Below are positions 17,852 to 26,121 of a DNA stretch of 64,000 nucleotides, piece after piece. Position 1 is the first letter of the stretch. Every line of letters starts with the position of its first letter. The notes below the pieces were generated by a model. The model was not told the origin of the DNA. It worked only from the letters and a program-made list of their open reading frames with translations, and did no database searches. This DNA comes from Coriobacteriaceae bacterium. Its GTDB lineage: Bacteria > Actinomycetota > Coriobacteriia > Coriobacteriales > Coriobacteriaceae. Made by a program: the position numbers and the translations under genes. The DNA lies in the NCBI GenBank assembly GCA_025757745.1, contig CP107217.1, forward strand, positions 558,001 through 622,000. Direction: 5' to 3'.

Positions 17852-18093
17852 TTAGCTCGCGGCTAAGTCCCTGAAAAGTAAAAGGCGCCCGTGCGGGCGC
17901 CTGCCTAGGACCGAGATTCGTTCGATTGTGGTCGGAATGCTCGTCTTCCGCGGTGCTGTCGTCCGGAGTCCGGCATCTGTCGTTCGCCTCTTCTGTCGTG
18001 TTTGATGTTGCGCGTTCTGCGAGCGACCTTGCGCAGGCCTACCGGCCCGTTGCCCCAGGTGCACCCGGATAAATGGCACCCATCGGTTGGGAC
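17852..18093. repeat. 242-bp direct repeat, copy 2
   Basis: Second copy of the block at 6692-6933, offset by exactly 11,160 bp along its whole length with no indels. It includes the minus-strand terminator at 17872-17902 and the same TAG position ending the basic reading frame. Confidence 0.75.
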
Positions 18094-18218
18094 TCAGCTT
18101 ATCGAAATCGAACTATATGGGAGCGAGCGGAAGGGTGAACGGCCTAGGGTGCAACCAAGATGCCGTCTATCGTATCGTTTTCCCTAGACGAACGCAGGCC
18201 TGCGCTGCATTAATGAAT

Positions 18219-19733
18219 CTACACGGAGTCGTTGAGAAGGTCTTCCAGCATCGGGTCTATTCCGCTGGTGATAATATCCTCAATCAGATGCTGGGCATGG
18301 AAACGGTTGATTTGCCATGCTACATATGAAAGCGTTTGGCAGGCACGCTCCTTGATGTCGTATGGCGCCTTGCTTAAAACAATCGACTTTGCGATGTCGG
18401 CAAATGGATCGTGGTCTTCCCATGTCTTGCAGACTTGCGTCATGCTCTGGTCGATAGCATCCATGACAAAGGCCGCATTGCCGTTGTCGATTTCCGTAAA
18501 TTTGACAACCGTTTTAGCGAACGCGGGGTTTGACGCTACCCGTGAGCACAGCTGCTCATCGGTCATTTCGAGAATCCATTCGGCAACCTCTCCGTCGAGG
18601 ATTCCCCGTGCTGCCTTTTCCGCAAGTTTCGTTTCCCGGTCCGCATCTGCTATCGAAGACAACCTTCGCTTTATCGCGCTCAAAAACTCTGCCGCATCCT
18701 GGTATCTTTTCGACGGATCGTCTGCGGTTGCTTTTTCTACCAGCGGTCGAAGACGATGATTCGTTTTTGTCGGATGTCCGGCGAGCACGAAGTTGATAAT
18801 CCTGCCCAAGGAAAAGACATCGCTCCTTTTGTCCCCATCTTTTAGATAGACAAGCTGTTCAGGTGAACAGTAGAACCACTGTCCATAATTGTTTGTGTTG
18901 GTGGTTTGGTAGGATGAAAGTGTGTTCAAGTTCTTTCCAAGCCCGAAATCGGCAATCTTCAGTTGGCCGCTCAGTAGAAAAATATTCGTGGGGCTTAGAT
19001 CTCGGTGAATGTATCCGCGCGAGTGAATGGCAGCCATGGTGCCAACTATCTGCTCGATTATGGACATCTTGACTTGCTCGGATAGAGGATTGTCCATGAA
19101 CTCTAGTAGCGTGGTCTCGCCGGCCTCCATCGTGTAGGAGCAATTGCTCTCGTCGAAATCAAAGACACGGAGAACCCCTGGCAGCTCCGAAAGATCATTC
19201 ATTATCTCGTATTCGCGCTTGAAGCGATGGCGGTTTCTTGCATCAAGGGCTACTTCGGGCATGAGCTTTTTCAGGACTCTGCCTGTTGACTTTTGCCTGA
19301 ACGCTTCGGCAAAGCCGCCTTTCCCGATCGGGATTAGATCCGAATCAATCACCACAAGCTTCATCTCGCCGTCTGTTCCGACTATCTCAAGCTCGTCGGA
19401 GATTAGTACTTGGTTGAACCGTTTCTTCGCTTTGTCCGCCCTTTCTCGGGCTTCGATTTCATCGCAGCCAAAAGTACTGACCATATACTTGAATCCAAGA
19501 ACGATTGAGAAAAAACGATCGAGACGGCCGCTCGACGCAACACTGGCTATCTTTCCGGCGGCGTATCTCCATCTGGTAGGAGCGTTGCCACCTTGGTAGA
19601 TGTCCCGGAAGTCAAAATGGTCATTGAAGAATGTCACTATTTGAGGGCCCGACAAGTAGTGGAACAGCTCTCCTTCGTCGCCCACGAACATCTTTGCAAT
19701 AGATTCGAGCGACCGCTCGCTGAGTAATGGCAT
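18219..19733 (-). CDS. Ser/Thr protein kinase with conserved N-terminal domain
   Basis: 504 residues from ATG 19733 (GAGGAGG 8 nt upstream; an ATG seven codons earlier is the alternative). A Hanks-type kinase domain spans about 135-370: glycine loop GKGGFAEAF, catalytic loop HRDLSPTN (~241), DFGLGK (~261), and APE-equivalent CSPEQ. The N-terminal ~120 residues (LLSERSLESIAKMFVGDEGE, FFNDHFDFRDIY, GRLDRFFSIVLG) form a separate helical domain of the kind I associate with defence-island proteins. No transmembrane segment or PASTA repeats are present, so it is not a PknB-type cell-wall kinase. The C-terminal ~130 residues are helical repeats. Antiphage function is inference. Confidence 0.75.
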   Translation of the reverse strand: MPLLSERSLESIAKMFVGDEGELFHYLSGPQIVTFFNDHFDFRDIYQGGNAPTRWRYAAGKIASVASSGRLDRFFSIVLGFKYMVSTFGCDEIEARERADKAKKRFNQVLISDELEIVGTDGEMKLVVIDSDLIPIGKGGFAEAFRQKSTGRVLKKLMPEVALDARNRHRFKREYEIMNDLSELPGVLRVFDFDESNCSYTMEAGETTLLEFMDNPLSEQVKMSIIEQIVGTMAAIHSRGYIHRDLSPTNIFLLSGQLKIADFGLGKNLNTLSSYQTTNTNNYGQWFYCSPEQLVYLKDGDKRSDVFSLGRIINFVLAGHPTKTNHRLRPLVEKATADDPSKRYQDAAEFLSAIKRRLSSIADADRETKLAEKAARGILDGEVAEWILEMTDEQLCSRVASNPAFAKTVVKFTEIDNGNAAFVMDAIDQSMTQVCKTWEDHDPFADIAKSIVLSKAPYDIKERACQTLSYVAWQINRFHAQHLIEDIITSGIDPMLEDLLNDSV

Positions 19734-19754
19734 CGTTCTGTCCTCCTCGTTCAT

Positions 19755-20004
19755 CTGTCGTCATCCTAGTCACCGGAGTGCATTCTGCCAAGGATATTTG
19801 TCTTAATGAGCTGCTATCTTTTTGTGCTCTCCGCTCATATGATTATCCGACTTTGCCTGGTTATTAATGCATCAGAAAATCGACAACCCCGTAGCTGGCA
19901 TCCTCGTTAGCTCAAAGGATATTATGACGACGAGGCAATCCCGAAGCTGGCGACATCATTCGTGTAATAAGTCTTGTCACGTTTCAGGATTTCACTAACT
20001 TATA
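19755..20004. other. Gene-free stretch
   Basis: I see no gene or clear regulatory element between the kinase start and R1 apart from the AT-rich kinase promoter region. Confidence 0.4.
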
Positions 20005-20545
20005 AGCAAGCCACCCGAGACTACTCACCTTTCCCGCCGATGGCGAAGCCCTGCGACCTGGGGTTTTGCGAATGTCGCGCAAGCCACCTGCGTTAATTCA
20101 CCTACGATTGCAGCTGGCGGCTTGCGGGTTAAAGGGCGGTTGAGTTTCAAAACGGGCGTTTTCAGCGCTATCGAGCCTCCTAAGGCGCCCCGCTGCGCTC
20201 TTTGGGACAAAAACAAAAAATCAAAGTCCTGAGTTTGAAAAAAGTATTTGAGGCTGTCCCAGCTTTTGTCCCCGAAGCTGACGAAGCACGACATGGTGTC
20301 ACCTGGCGGCACTTGGCTCGAGACGGCACCGAAAACTGGGTGCAACTGGAGTGACGGGACGGCAGAATCGACGCCATCGAGTGGGAGTAGGACGACAGGG
20401 TTCTGACCTGCGATTTTGAGTGCCGCACTATGCCGCTGAGTTTCGTTTCGTACGAGAGTCATGACAAAGCCACCAGCGACGGAGATGAGTAAAAGCGATT
20501 AAAGAGCCTCCGTTCCCTGCGTTGGGACGGAGGCTCTTTCTTTGC
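20005..20545. repeat. R1 repeat, fullest copy
   Basis: The composite repeat begins with GCAAGCCACC-type sequence and an internal palindrome (20078-20127). It continues through GTTGAGTTTCAAAACGGGCG, a segment with CAAAGTCCTGAGTTTGAAAA, and GAGTGGGAGTAG, and ends in a terminator (20503-20540). Related copies are at 24744-25137 and, split, at 11650-11758 plus 14467-14640. More diverged or partial ones are at 28.7-29.0 kb, 31.29-31.35 kb and 9.41 kb. No long frame is shared between copies, so it is probably non-coding. Confidence 0.7.
20503..20540 (+). terminator. Terminator ending R1
   Basis: AGAGCCTCCGT pairs with ACGGAGGCTCT around a short inner loop, followed by TTCTTTG. It also separates R1 from the convergent msr gene. 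Confidence 0.75.
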
Positions 20546-20595
20546 CGTTTTACTCCCTTGTCTCCGTTCGGGGATTATTTCCTGCTCATTTAGGG

Positions 20596-22065
20596 CTATT
20601 CGCGCTGAAAGATTTTGACTAGCTTGGTGTCCTTTATTTCGTAGACAATGTCTGCGACGTTCTCGACCAGCCTCTTATCGTGGGAGACGAACACTATCGT
20701 TCCGGCATAGGCGCTCATCATCTGCTCGAGGGCTTCGGCGCTCTTGATGTCCAGGTAATTTCCAGGCTCGTCCATGAGCAAGATGTTGTATCTGCCCAGC
20801 AGCATCTTCGCGAGTAGCAGCTTGATGACTTCGCCTCCCGAGAGAACGCCAACGTCCTTTGTCAGGTCGCGCGGTCCGATTCCCATAGAGGCGAGGATGC
20901 CTCGAATTTCGGTCATGCTGTACTCGCAACCATTCTGCATGAACGAGATCACAGACTGGCGGGCGTCGAACTTGTAACCTGTCTGTTCGAAGTAGCCGAT
21001 CTCTGCTTTGGGAGAGATGTTGATACCGTCGGCGCGTCGAACGATTGCCTTCAGCAGGCTGGTCTTTCCTGTGCCGTTGCCACCGGTGATGGCCACTTTG
21101 GCACCGAGCGGTATCTCGAATTTCGCGTGGTCATAGAGCACGCAGTTGCCGAAGCTCAAGCTGAAATCATCTGCCGAGATGGGAAATTTGCTGTGCAGTT
21201 CCAGGGCCTTGCTCTGGCGGAAGCGCACGGCGCGAATGCTATCTGGGGCCTCGATCCCTTCGAGCGCTTCGAGGCGCTTCTCCATGTTCTTAGCTGCCTG
21301 ATGCATTTTCTTCTGCTTGGTGCCGGTTGTTTTCTGATGCCCCAAGCGACCTGCATACTCGTTGCTTTTTTTCGCACCCTTCCGCTTGGCGTCGACCTGC
21401 CGTGCTTTTTTCCGCTGTTTTTCGATGGCGGCTTCGAGGCGATCGCGCTCGCGCATTGCCTCTTCGTATCGAGTCGCCTGAGCTTTGCGCTCTTCTTCTT
21501 TCTGTCGCAGATAGTCGGAGTAGTCACCCCAGAATTCGGAAATACCGCCGTCTTTGAGCTCCCAGATCTTGTCTACCACCTGGTCGAGAAAATGACGGTC
21601 ATGGCTCACGATGAGCAGGGCCCCATCAAATGCCTTGAGCTGTCCGACGAGAAGGCGGATGCCGTCTTGGTCGAGGTGGCTCGTAGGCTCGTCGGCGAAG
21701 ATCGCGCTTGCATGCTGGGAGAGCGCAGAGGCAATCTTGGCGCGTGTTTCCTCCCCGCCGCTCATCGTCTCCTGCGCCACTTCGGCGACGTTGAGACGGG
21801 AGAGCATCTCGCCGTTGTCCTGAGCCGCATCAAGGTCGAGTTCGTCGAGCTGGCCGATGAGGGCAATGCTGCCGAAGCGCCTGACGTCGGCGTCCGCAAT
21901 GGTTAGATTGCCGCTCAGGATTTTTAGCAGGCTGGTTTTGCCTGCACCGTTGTCTCCTACCAAGCCGATGCGATCGTAGGGGTAGATTTCCAATTCTTCG
22001 ATGTCCAGAATATCGCGGCCGGCATATTCCAAAAAGATGTCTTTAGCTTTGACTATGAGTTCCAT
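20596..22065 (-). CDS. Msr(D)-type ABC-F ribosomal protection protein
   Basis: 489 residues from ATG 22065 (AAGGTGG upstream); the longer open frame is not needed because MELIVKAKDI matches the known N-terminus of Msr(D). It has two ATPase domains: first Walker A GDNGAGKT (37-44) with signature MSGGEE, and second Walker A GGNGTGKT (~310) with LSGGEVIK. The charged interdomain linker (~220-290) reaches the peptidyl-transferase centre in ABC-F proteins. There are no membrane segments. These proteins dislodge macrolides and ketolides from ribosomes. It lies 259 nt downstream of a Mef-like gene on the same strand, the classical mef-msr(D) order. Sequence divergence from the streptococcal protein is visible, so substrate range is open. 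Confidence 0.85.
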   Translation of the reverse strand: MELIVKAKDIFLEYAGRDILDIEELEIYPYDRIGLVGDNGAGKTSLLKILSGNLTIADADVRRFGSIALIGQLDELDLDAAQDNGEMLSRLNVAEVAQETMSGGEETRAKIASALSQHASAIFADEPTSHLDQDGIRLLVGQLKAFDGALLIVSHDRHFLDQVVDKIWELKDGGISEFWGDYSDYLRQKEEERKAQATRYEEAMRERDRLEAAIEKQRKKARQVDAKRKGAKKSNEYAGRLGHQKTTGTKQKKMHQAAKNMEKRLEALEGIEAPDSIRAVRFRQSKALELHSKFPISADDFSLSFGNCVLYDHAKFEIPLGAKVAITGGNGTGKTSLLKAIVRRADGINISPKAEIGYFEQTGYKFDARQSVISFMQNGCEYSMTEIRGILASMGIGPRDLTKDVGVLSGGEVIKLLLAKMLLGRYNILLMDEPGNYLDIKSAEALEQMMSAYAGTIVFVSHDKRLVENVADIVYEIKDTKLVKIFQRE

Positions 22066-22126
22066 AAGTTGAACCACCTTTTGTGTATTGTCGTTTTCTG
22101 GAAGCGCAGCCATGCCAATAAAGAAT

Positions 22127-22171
22127 CGCTCACGTCGATTTTTCGCCTTTGCCCGATTGCCGGCGTGAGCG
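22127..22171 (-). promoter_or_regulatory. Hairpin between mef and msr genes
   Basis: CGCTCACG and CGTGAGCG arms enclose an inner paired region and are followed on the minus strand by ATTCTTTA, about 60 nt before msr. It could be an intergenic attenuator allowing separate control of msr. Confidence 0.45.
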
Positions 22172-22324
22172 TTTTGGCCTTGCGCAAGCCGGCAAATCCG
22201 AAAATGATAGTTGGCGGCGAATAAGGAGCGCGATGTGGGATGTCGGCGCAATACCTCGTCGTCGCAAGGGCTTGAAGGCTGACGCGCGAACCGATGGCTG
22301 CCGCCTCTTTTTCGAATGCTTGGG

Positions 22325-23611
22325 CTATTGAATCTGCCCGGAATCTTTTTTCCCCACGTTTCGGACGCTTGGAGCGAGAAGCATCGCCAACGCAAGCAGT
22401 GTCATGGTCGCTCCAGAACCGACGGACCACAACGGAGCTCCGAGCAGGTGCGCAAAAACGGAGGGGGCTGCGAGGCCCATGGGCATGGCCCACGCCATAA
22501 TGGTTCCATAGAGACCAAAAACGCGGCCTAGGTACTCAGGAGGTATCTGCTCCTGCATAAGGGCAGTCTGGGTTCCTGCGTACAGCGGGGAGCATGCGCC
22601 CATAAGAAAGCTCGCCGGTAGGAAATCGGCGAACAGCGACGGGCCGAGCAATCCGGATGCGATTGCGACGACGCCGAAGCCGGCGATTGCGGCGACCATG
22701 GTGAGCGACCTATTGCGGAACCCTCCCGTGGCCGCCAAAATGCCGGACCCAGCCAGCATGCCTGCGGAGAAAAGGACCTCCACCAAAGCAGCATCCCCCG
22801 TGCTACCGCCAAAATGTCCCAAGGTCATTATTGGGAACAATGCCGCGAGTGGGGAGAACGCGAAAGCGAAGACGAACCCGCACCAAAGAATGGCGAACAG
22901 CCCCCTGTATCCCCTGATCAGCTTGTAGCCGTCCGAAATCTCAGAGAAAAGTTCTCGAACTTTATTGGAAAAGGACGAGCTGCGGTCGGCTTCGTCGAGT
23001 CCTCCTGCGTCTATCTGAGCGGCGAGGACAGCTAGAGAAGCGAAAAGCGCCCCCAGCACGTCGAGGGCAATCATGGCGGTAATGCCCGCCACAGGATAAA
23101 TCACTGCCGCGAGCGCGGCGCCAAGAATGTATCCGGCGGACTGAATCGCTTGCATCACTCCCGATAGGCGAACGAGATGCTCTGGCGGGGCGAGATGGGG
23201 CGTGAGGGATTGGGAGGCCGGCGTGTAGAACGAAGTGCCAGCTGCGCGGAGAAACAGGGCGATGAGTATTGACCACGCAGGTAAGCTGCCGGCCAACGAG
23301 GCAATCGCCAAGGCGGCGCCCACCGCGGCAACGAAGAGGTCGGCGCCGATGAGAACACGCTTCAAAGGCAGTCTGTCGACAACGGCGCCCGCAAGGACTC
23401 CGAACAAAGCAATCGGCAGAAAGCCTGCTAACGATGCCAGGGAGAGGAGGGAAGATGATCCTGTCGTGAGGGCGATATGCCAAATGAGACCCATTTGGAG
23501 AATCGAGCTCGTCAATGTCGACACGAGCTCCCCGCCCCATACGAAACAAATCTTAAATTGCCATGAATGGCACAGCGAAACAGACCTGCGCCGAGAGGTT
23601 TCAAACATCAT
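22325..23611 (-). CDS. Mef(A)-like macrolide efflux MFS transporter
   Basis: About 428 residues with roughly 12 membrane spans. Conserved Mef features are WGGELVSTLTSSILQMGLIW, the loop-2/3 motif GVLAGAVVDRLPLKRVLIGAD, LFLRAAGTSFYTPA and QIPPEYLGRVFGL. The frame opens at TTG 23641; I choose the ATG pair at 23611/23608 as most likely, though no strong ribosome-binding site is near either. It is the first gene of the mef-msr pair, transcribed from the promoter at 23748-23777 through a leader peptide. It exports 14- and 15-membered macrolides in the known members; here substrate is inferred from the family and the msr partner. Confidence 0.8.
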   Translation of the reverse strand: MMFETSRRRSVSLCHSWQFKICFVWGGELVSTLTSSILQMGLIWHIALTTGSSSLLSLASLAGFLPIALFGVLAGAVVDRLPLKRVLIGADLFVAAVGAALAIASLAGSLPAWSILIALFLRAAGTSFYTPASQSLTPHLAPPEHLVRLSGVMQAIQSAGYILGAALAAVIYPVAGITAMIALDVLGALFASLAVLAAQIDAGGLDEADRSSSFSNKVRELFSEISDGYKLIRGYRGLFAILWCGFVFAFAFSPLAALFPIMTLGHFGGSTGDAALVEVLFSAGMLAGSGILAATGGFRNRSLTMVAAIAGFGVVAIASGLLGPSLFADFLPASFLMGACSPLYAGTQTALMQEQIPPEYLGRVFGLYGTIMAWAMPMGLAAPSVFAHLLGAPLWSVGSGATMTLLALAMLLAPSVRNVGKKDSGQIQ

Positions 23612-23671
23612 GGTTATGTCCAATCGTGGAATGGCGTGCAAAACAGCGCGACGCCATAACAGCGCCGCTTT

Positions 23672-23707
23672 TTAGGCGCTCATCCACGTGCGGAAAAGAC
23701 CAACCAC
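23672..23707 (-). CDS. Leader peptide of the mef-msr operon (11 aa)
   Basis: GTG start at 23707 with an AAGGAGGGG ribosome-binding site 6 nt upstream encodes MVGLFRTWMSA, then TAA. The stop lies inside a hairpin (AGCGCC/GGCGCT) and a second hairpin (ATGGCGT/ACGCCAT) follows before mef. Position, strong initiation signal and tiny size fit a macrolide-sensing leader whose stalled ribosome changes downstream folding, as known for erm and msr(D) leaders. The peptide itself is not one I recognise. Confidence 0.55.
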   Translation of the reverse strand: MVGLFRTWMSA

Positions 23708-23747
23708 GACACCCCTCCTTCGTTGACTCAGTTCGGCAAACCACGCA

Positions 23748-23777
23748 ATTTTAAGGAGGCTGAAGCTCGTTTGTCAA
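23748..23777 (-). promoter_or_regulatory. Promoter of the mef-msr operon
   Basis: On the minus strand TTGACA (23777-23772) and TAAAAT (23753-23748) are separated by 18 nt. The leader peptide start follows 41 nt after the -10 box. Confidence 0.75.
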
Positions 23778-23858
23778 GGATTGCCTGTCGGCAAGGACAA
23801 TCCTTTCTGGCCATTCGATCCCTTTTGTATCTTTGGTTGCGTAGGTGACCCGCCAGGG

Positions 23859-23975
23859 CTATTACGCGTGGAAGAGGCGCCTGCCGAGCTGGCCGATGAG
23901 GCGCTGAAGATGGCCCTGGTCAGGCGAAACGATCCCAAGGGATGCGTACATCATTCGGATAGTAAGAATGTTGCC
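23859..23975 (+). pseudogene. IS3-family transposase (OrfB) remnant
   Basis: The frame contains AELADEALKMALVRRNDPKG followed by CVHHSD, the segment around a catalytic Asp of IS3-type DDE integrase domains (usually ALEMALARR...G.VHHSD.GSQY). The following residues lose the match and no complete ORF or terminal repeats remain. It is a trace of an insertion sequence beside the macrolide-resistance operon. Confidence 0.6.
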
Positions 23976-24039
23976 AGCAGGTTTTGCGGCAACCGCAAAG
24001 GAGCCGTATCCTGCAGCTGGAATCACGTTGCAGCATCCT

Positions 24040-24201
24040 GACCCGCATTCCGATTGGCGGACGGCCCGCTTCGGCATCCTGACCAGCACAGCGATCGAGC
24101 CTTGTCATTCCTTGGATATGCCGGTTGCTCGGGGCGGTCCCGACGGAGGCCCTCGCCTCCCCGGTCCGTGACCCAAGAAGGGCAAGCATGCTGATCTGCA
24201 T
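24040..24201 (-). pseudogene. Truncated yjdF, 5' end only
   Basis: The start ATG 24201, its AGGAGG and the whole upstream leader match those of the intact yjdF at 26541. After MQIS the sequence departs from YjdF, so only the first codons survive. Confidence 0.55.
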
Positions 24202-24345
24202 GGCTGGTTCCTCCTTTATGTAGACGACCATGCAAAGAAGGGACAACCGAGGAGGCAGGTTACTGATGCGGGCTCCCGCACGCCCATGACTACCCGACGG
24301 GCTTTTTTTCATCTCCGATGCCCGCATTGCAGCATGAACGAATGT
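24202..24345 (-). promoter_or_regulatory. Second copy of the yjdF-type leader RNA
   Basis: Nearly identical to the leader at 26542-26690, including GTCGGGTAGTC, GGGCGTGCGGGAG and CAGTAACCTGCCTCC. It now precedes a broken gene. The -10 box has changed to TGCAAT, so it may be silent. Confidence 0.5.
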
Positions 24346-24418
24346 GCCTCGACATCTCTGCTGGCATGGTACGACTGGGATCGCACCTCGACGCATCCTT
24401 GCGCATACTGCCTTCCAG

Positions 24419-24613
24419 GTTTCGAAACCGGGAAGGAGAGTGTATGTGAGCGACGATATCGGCGCCGATTCGACGCTCGAGAGGGAGATTGCGCCGATTC
24501 TATCCATCGGGGATGCATTCCCGAAGATTCTCATCACTCGCACGAGGCATGAGCCCCATACCCGGGAGGGCGTGCTCGTGCTGAATTTCGCGAGGTGGCT
24601 GCTTGGCGGGTAG
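24419..24613 (+). pseudogene. AAA ATPase (DUF4143-type) C-terminal relic with one operator
   Basis: A single GTTTCGAAAC palindrome (24419-24428) and GGAAGGAG are followed by a frame reading VYVSDDIGADSTLEREIAPI to NFARWLLGG. This is the usual C-terminus of AAA_14/DUF4143 ATPases. The ATPase core is missing. Intact operator sites elsewhere have two palindromes, so an internal deletion has fused promoter region to gene end. Confidence 0.6.
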
Positions 24614-24615
24614 GG

Positions 24616-24743
24616 TTCTGAACGTCGCATTGGGATATCGCGCGACAGGGCACGCAGGGCTGTTTGTGCCCGCACGGGAAACGCCGTCGCCATGCGGGCG
24701 GCCTGTCGTGTCCGATTAGCCTTTTGCTAAACAGGCTTACGCC
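24616..24743. other. Short gene-free spacer
   Basis: No feature is seen between the ATPase relic and the R1 copy. Confidence 0.4.
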
Positions 24744-25137
24744 AACTCATGGGCAAGCCACCTGAGACTATTCACTTTGCTTATCGTTGACAAAGACCTG
24801 TGGCCTGCGGTTTTGTGAACGGCTCGTAAGCCACCCGCGTCGACTCACTTACTGTTGAAGCTGGTGGCTTGCAGGCTCAAAGGCGGTTGAGTTTCAAAAC
24901 GGGCGTTTTCGGCGATATCGAGCCTCCAAAGGCGGCTCTCCGTGCCCCTTGGGACAAAAATAAAAACTCAAAGCCCTGAGTTTGAAAAAAGTTTTTTGAG
25001 GTTGTCCCAACTTTTGTCCCCGAAGCCGACGAAACGCGACATCGCGTCATTCGGCGGCACGCGTTCCGTGTCGATGCCGAAAACTGGGTGTAACTGGAAT
25101 GACGGGACGGCAGAACCGACGCCATCGAGTGGGAGTA
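24744..25137. repeat. R1 repeat, second copy, 3' end replaced
   Basis: It matches the copy at 20.0 kb from its start to GAGTGGGAGTAG, then diverges. This is the same point at which the right half of the split copy begins at 14467. The terminator part is missing. Confidence 0.7.
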
Positions 25138-25147
25138 GAAAATTCCT

Positions 25148-25198
25148 TAGTTATGGGGATATAAATTTGATTTCCTTTAGGATACACCCCCATAACTA
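25148..25198. repeat. 11-bp inverted repeat at R1 breakpoint
   Basis: TAGTTATGGGG and its complement enclose 29 nt of AT-rich DNA directly after the R1 breakpoint. It may be an element end or attenuator. Confidence 0.4.
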
Positions 25199-25318
25199 TA
25201 TGAATTGACCTGTTGACTCCAATGAAGATTGGAGGGTTACTGCCAGGGGTGGCGGCCCAGCGAGTGTTATTTTGCGAGCTATGCGCATTGAAGGCGACCT
25301 TTCGTGGTATAAACTACT

Positions 25319-25445
25319 TGCCGGAAGCCGCGGCTTTCAGAGTACGGCTTACGTGTACGTTTAACCTCCGTGGGTGACGGGGTGCCGCAAGGCGTAGAAT
25401 ATCGCCCACCTGTAGGGGCCTGCAGCGATGCGGGCCCCGCTTCGT
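25319..25445 (+). ncRNA. Candidate type III antitoxin RNA
   Basis: A TATAAA box (25308-25313) precedes about 120 nt of structured sequence ending in a GC-rich hairpin (25416-25440, GGGGCC..GGCCCC), 24 nt before the TenpN-like toxin gene. This is where type III systems encode the antitoxin RNA and its terminator. Clean tandem repeats are not visible; only a weak near-repeat (CGGCTT..GTAC) around 25331-25358. Confidence 0.35.
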
Positions 25446-25463
25446 ATGAAGGGGGCGTAACCG

Positions 25464-25913
25464 ATGAAGATCGTATCCATCTCCCAGGATTTCTTCGACC
25501 TTGTCGAGGGCGACCGCGAGCTCATGCTTAAGCACAATCGCCCCTGCATCGTGGTGGTGAGGCTGCGTTTCCGCGGGAAGCGCAGGGACTTCGCCGTGCC
25601 GCTGCGTTCCAATATCGCCCCCAACGTGCCCAAAGACCAGTACTTTGCGCTGCCACCCCGCCCCACGACGCGCCCCGGCTGCCGCCACGGCATCCACTAC
25701 ATCAAGATGTTCCCCATAACTAAGGCCTACCAGCGCCGCTTCAGGACCGAGGGCTCGGCCTACTACGAGACACTCCAGCGCATCATCGACGGCAACACCA
25801 AGCGCATTGTCTCCGAGTGCCAGGTGTACCTAGACCGCTACGAGCGCGAGGGAAGGCCCCACTTCGCCGTCGACATCGACCGTATCGTGGGGCTGCTGGA
25901 GGGCGAGAAGTAG
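25464..25913 (+). CDS. TenpN/ToxN-like type III toxin
   Basis: This 149-residue protein resembles TenpN endoribonuclease toxins. RPCIVVVRL (26-34) and FAVPLRSNI (43-51) match the family pattern RPY.VV....FAIPLRSNI. Next come GIHYIKMFPIT and a C-terminal helix pair (LQRIIDGNTKRIVSECQVYL). Start ATG 25464 follows AGGGGG. Known members cut mRNA and are held inactive by a repeat-containing RNA encoded just upstream, and several give phage resistance. GC is high, like the host. The RNA partner here is only a candidate. Alternative: another short RNase-like protein with the same core. Confidence 0.6.
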   Translation: MKIVSISQDFFDLVEGDRELMLKHNRPCIVVVRLRFRGKRRDFAVPLRSNIAPNVPKDQYFALPPRPTTRPGCRHGIHYIKMFPITKAYQRRFRTEGSAYYETLQRIIDGNTKRIVSECQVYLDRYEREGRPHFAVDIDRIVGLLEGEK

Positions 25914-26121
25914 GGCACCTCGGCTCAGTCTCGAGCCATGTGGAGTCGCTCCGCATTTTTGAACGCCGCGTGTGCGTCCCAAATACTTGAGAAACAAGCT
26001 GTGAAGTGCAGTGGCTCGCCCGTGCCCGTGCATAGCCGTCACCATTAGCGTCTACGCGGCGTCGGCTTCAAGTGGAACTGGCCCCACTGCTGTATATGGT
26101 TTGCCTTGCTGCACATGGCGA

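Noticed and set aside
22066..22395. 110-residue N-terminal extension of the msr gene
   Set aside because: Contains the intergenic hairpin and lacks homology; ATG 22065 matches the known Msr(D) start.
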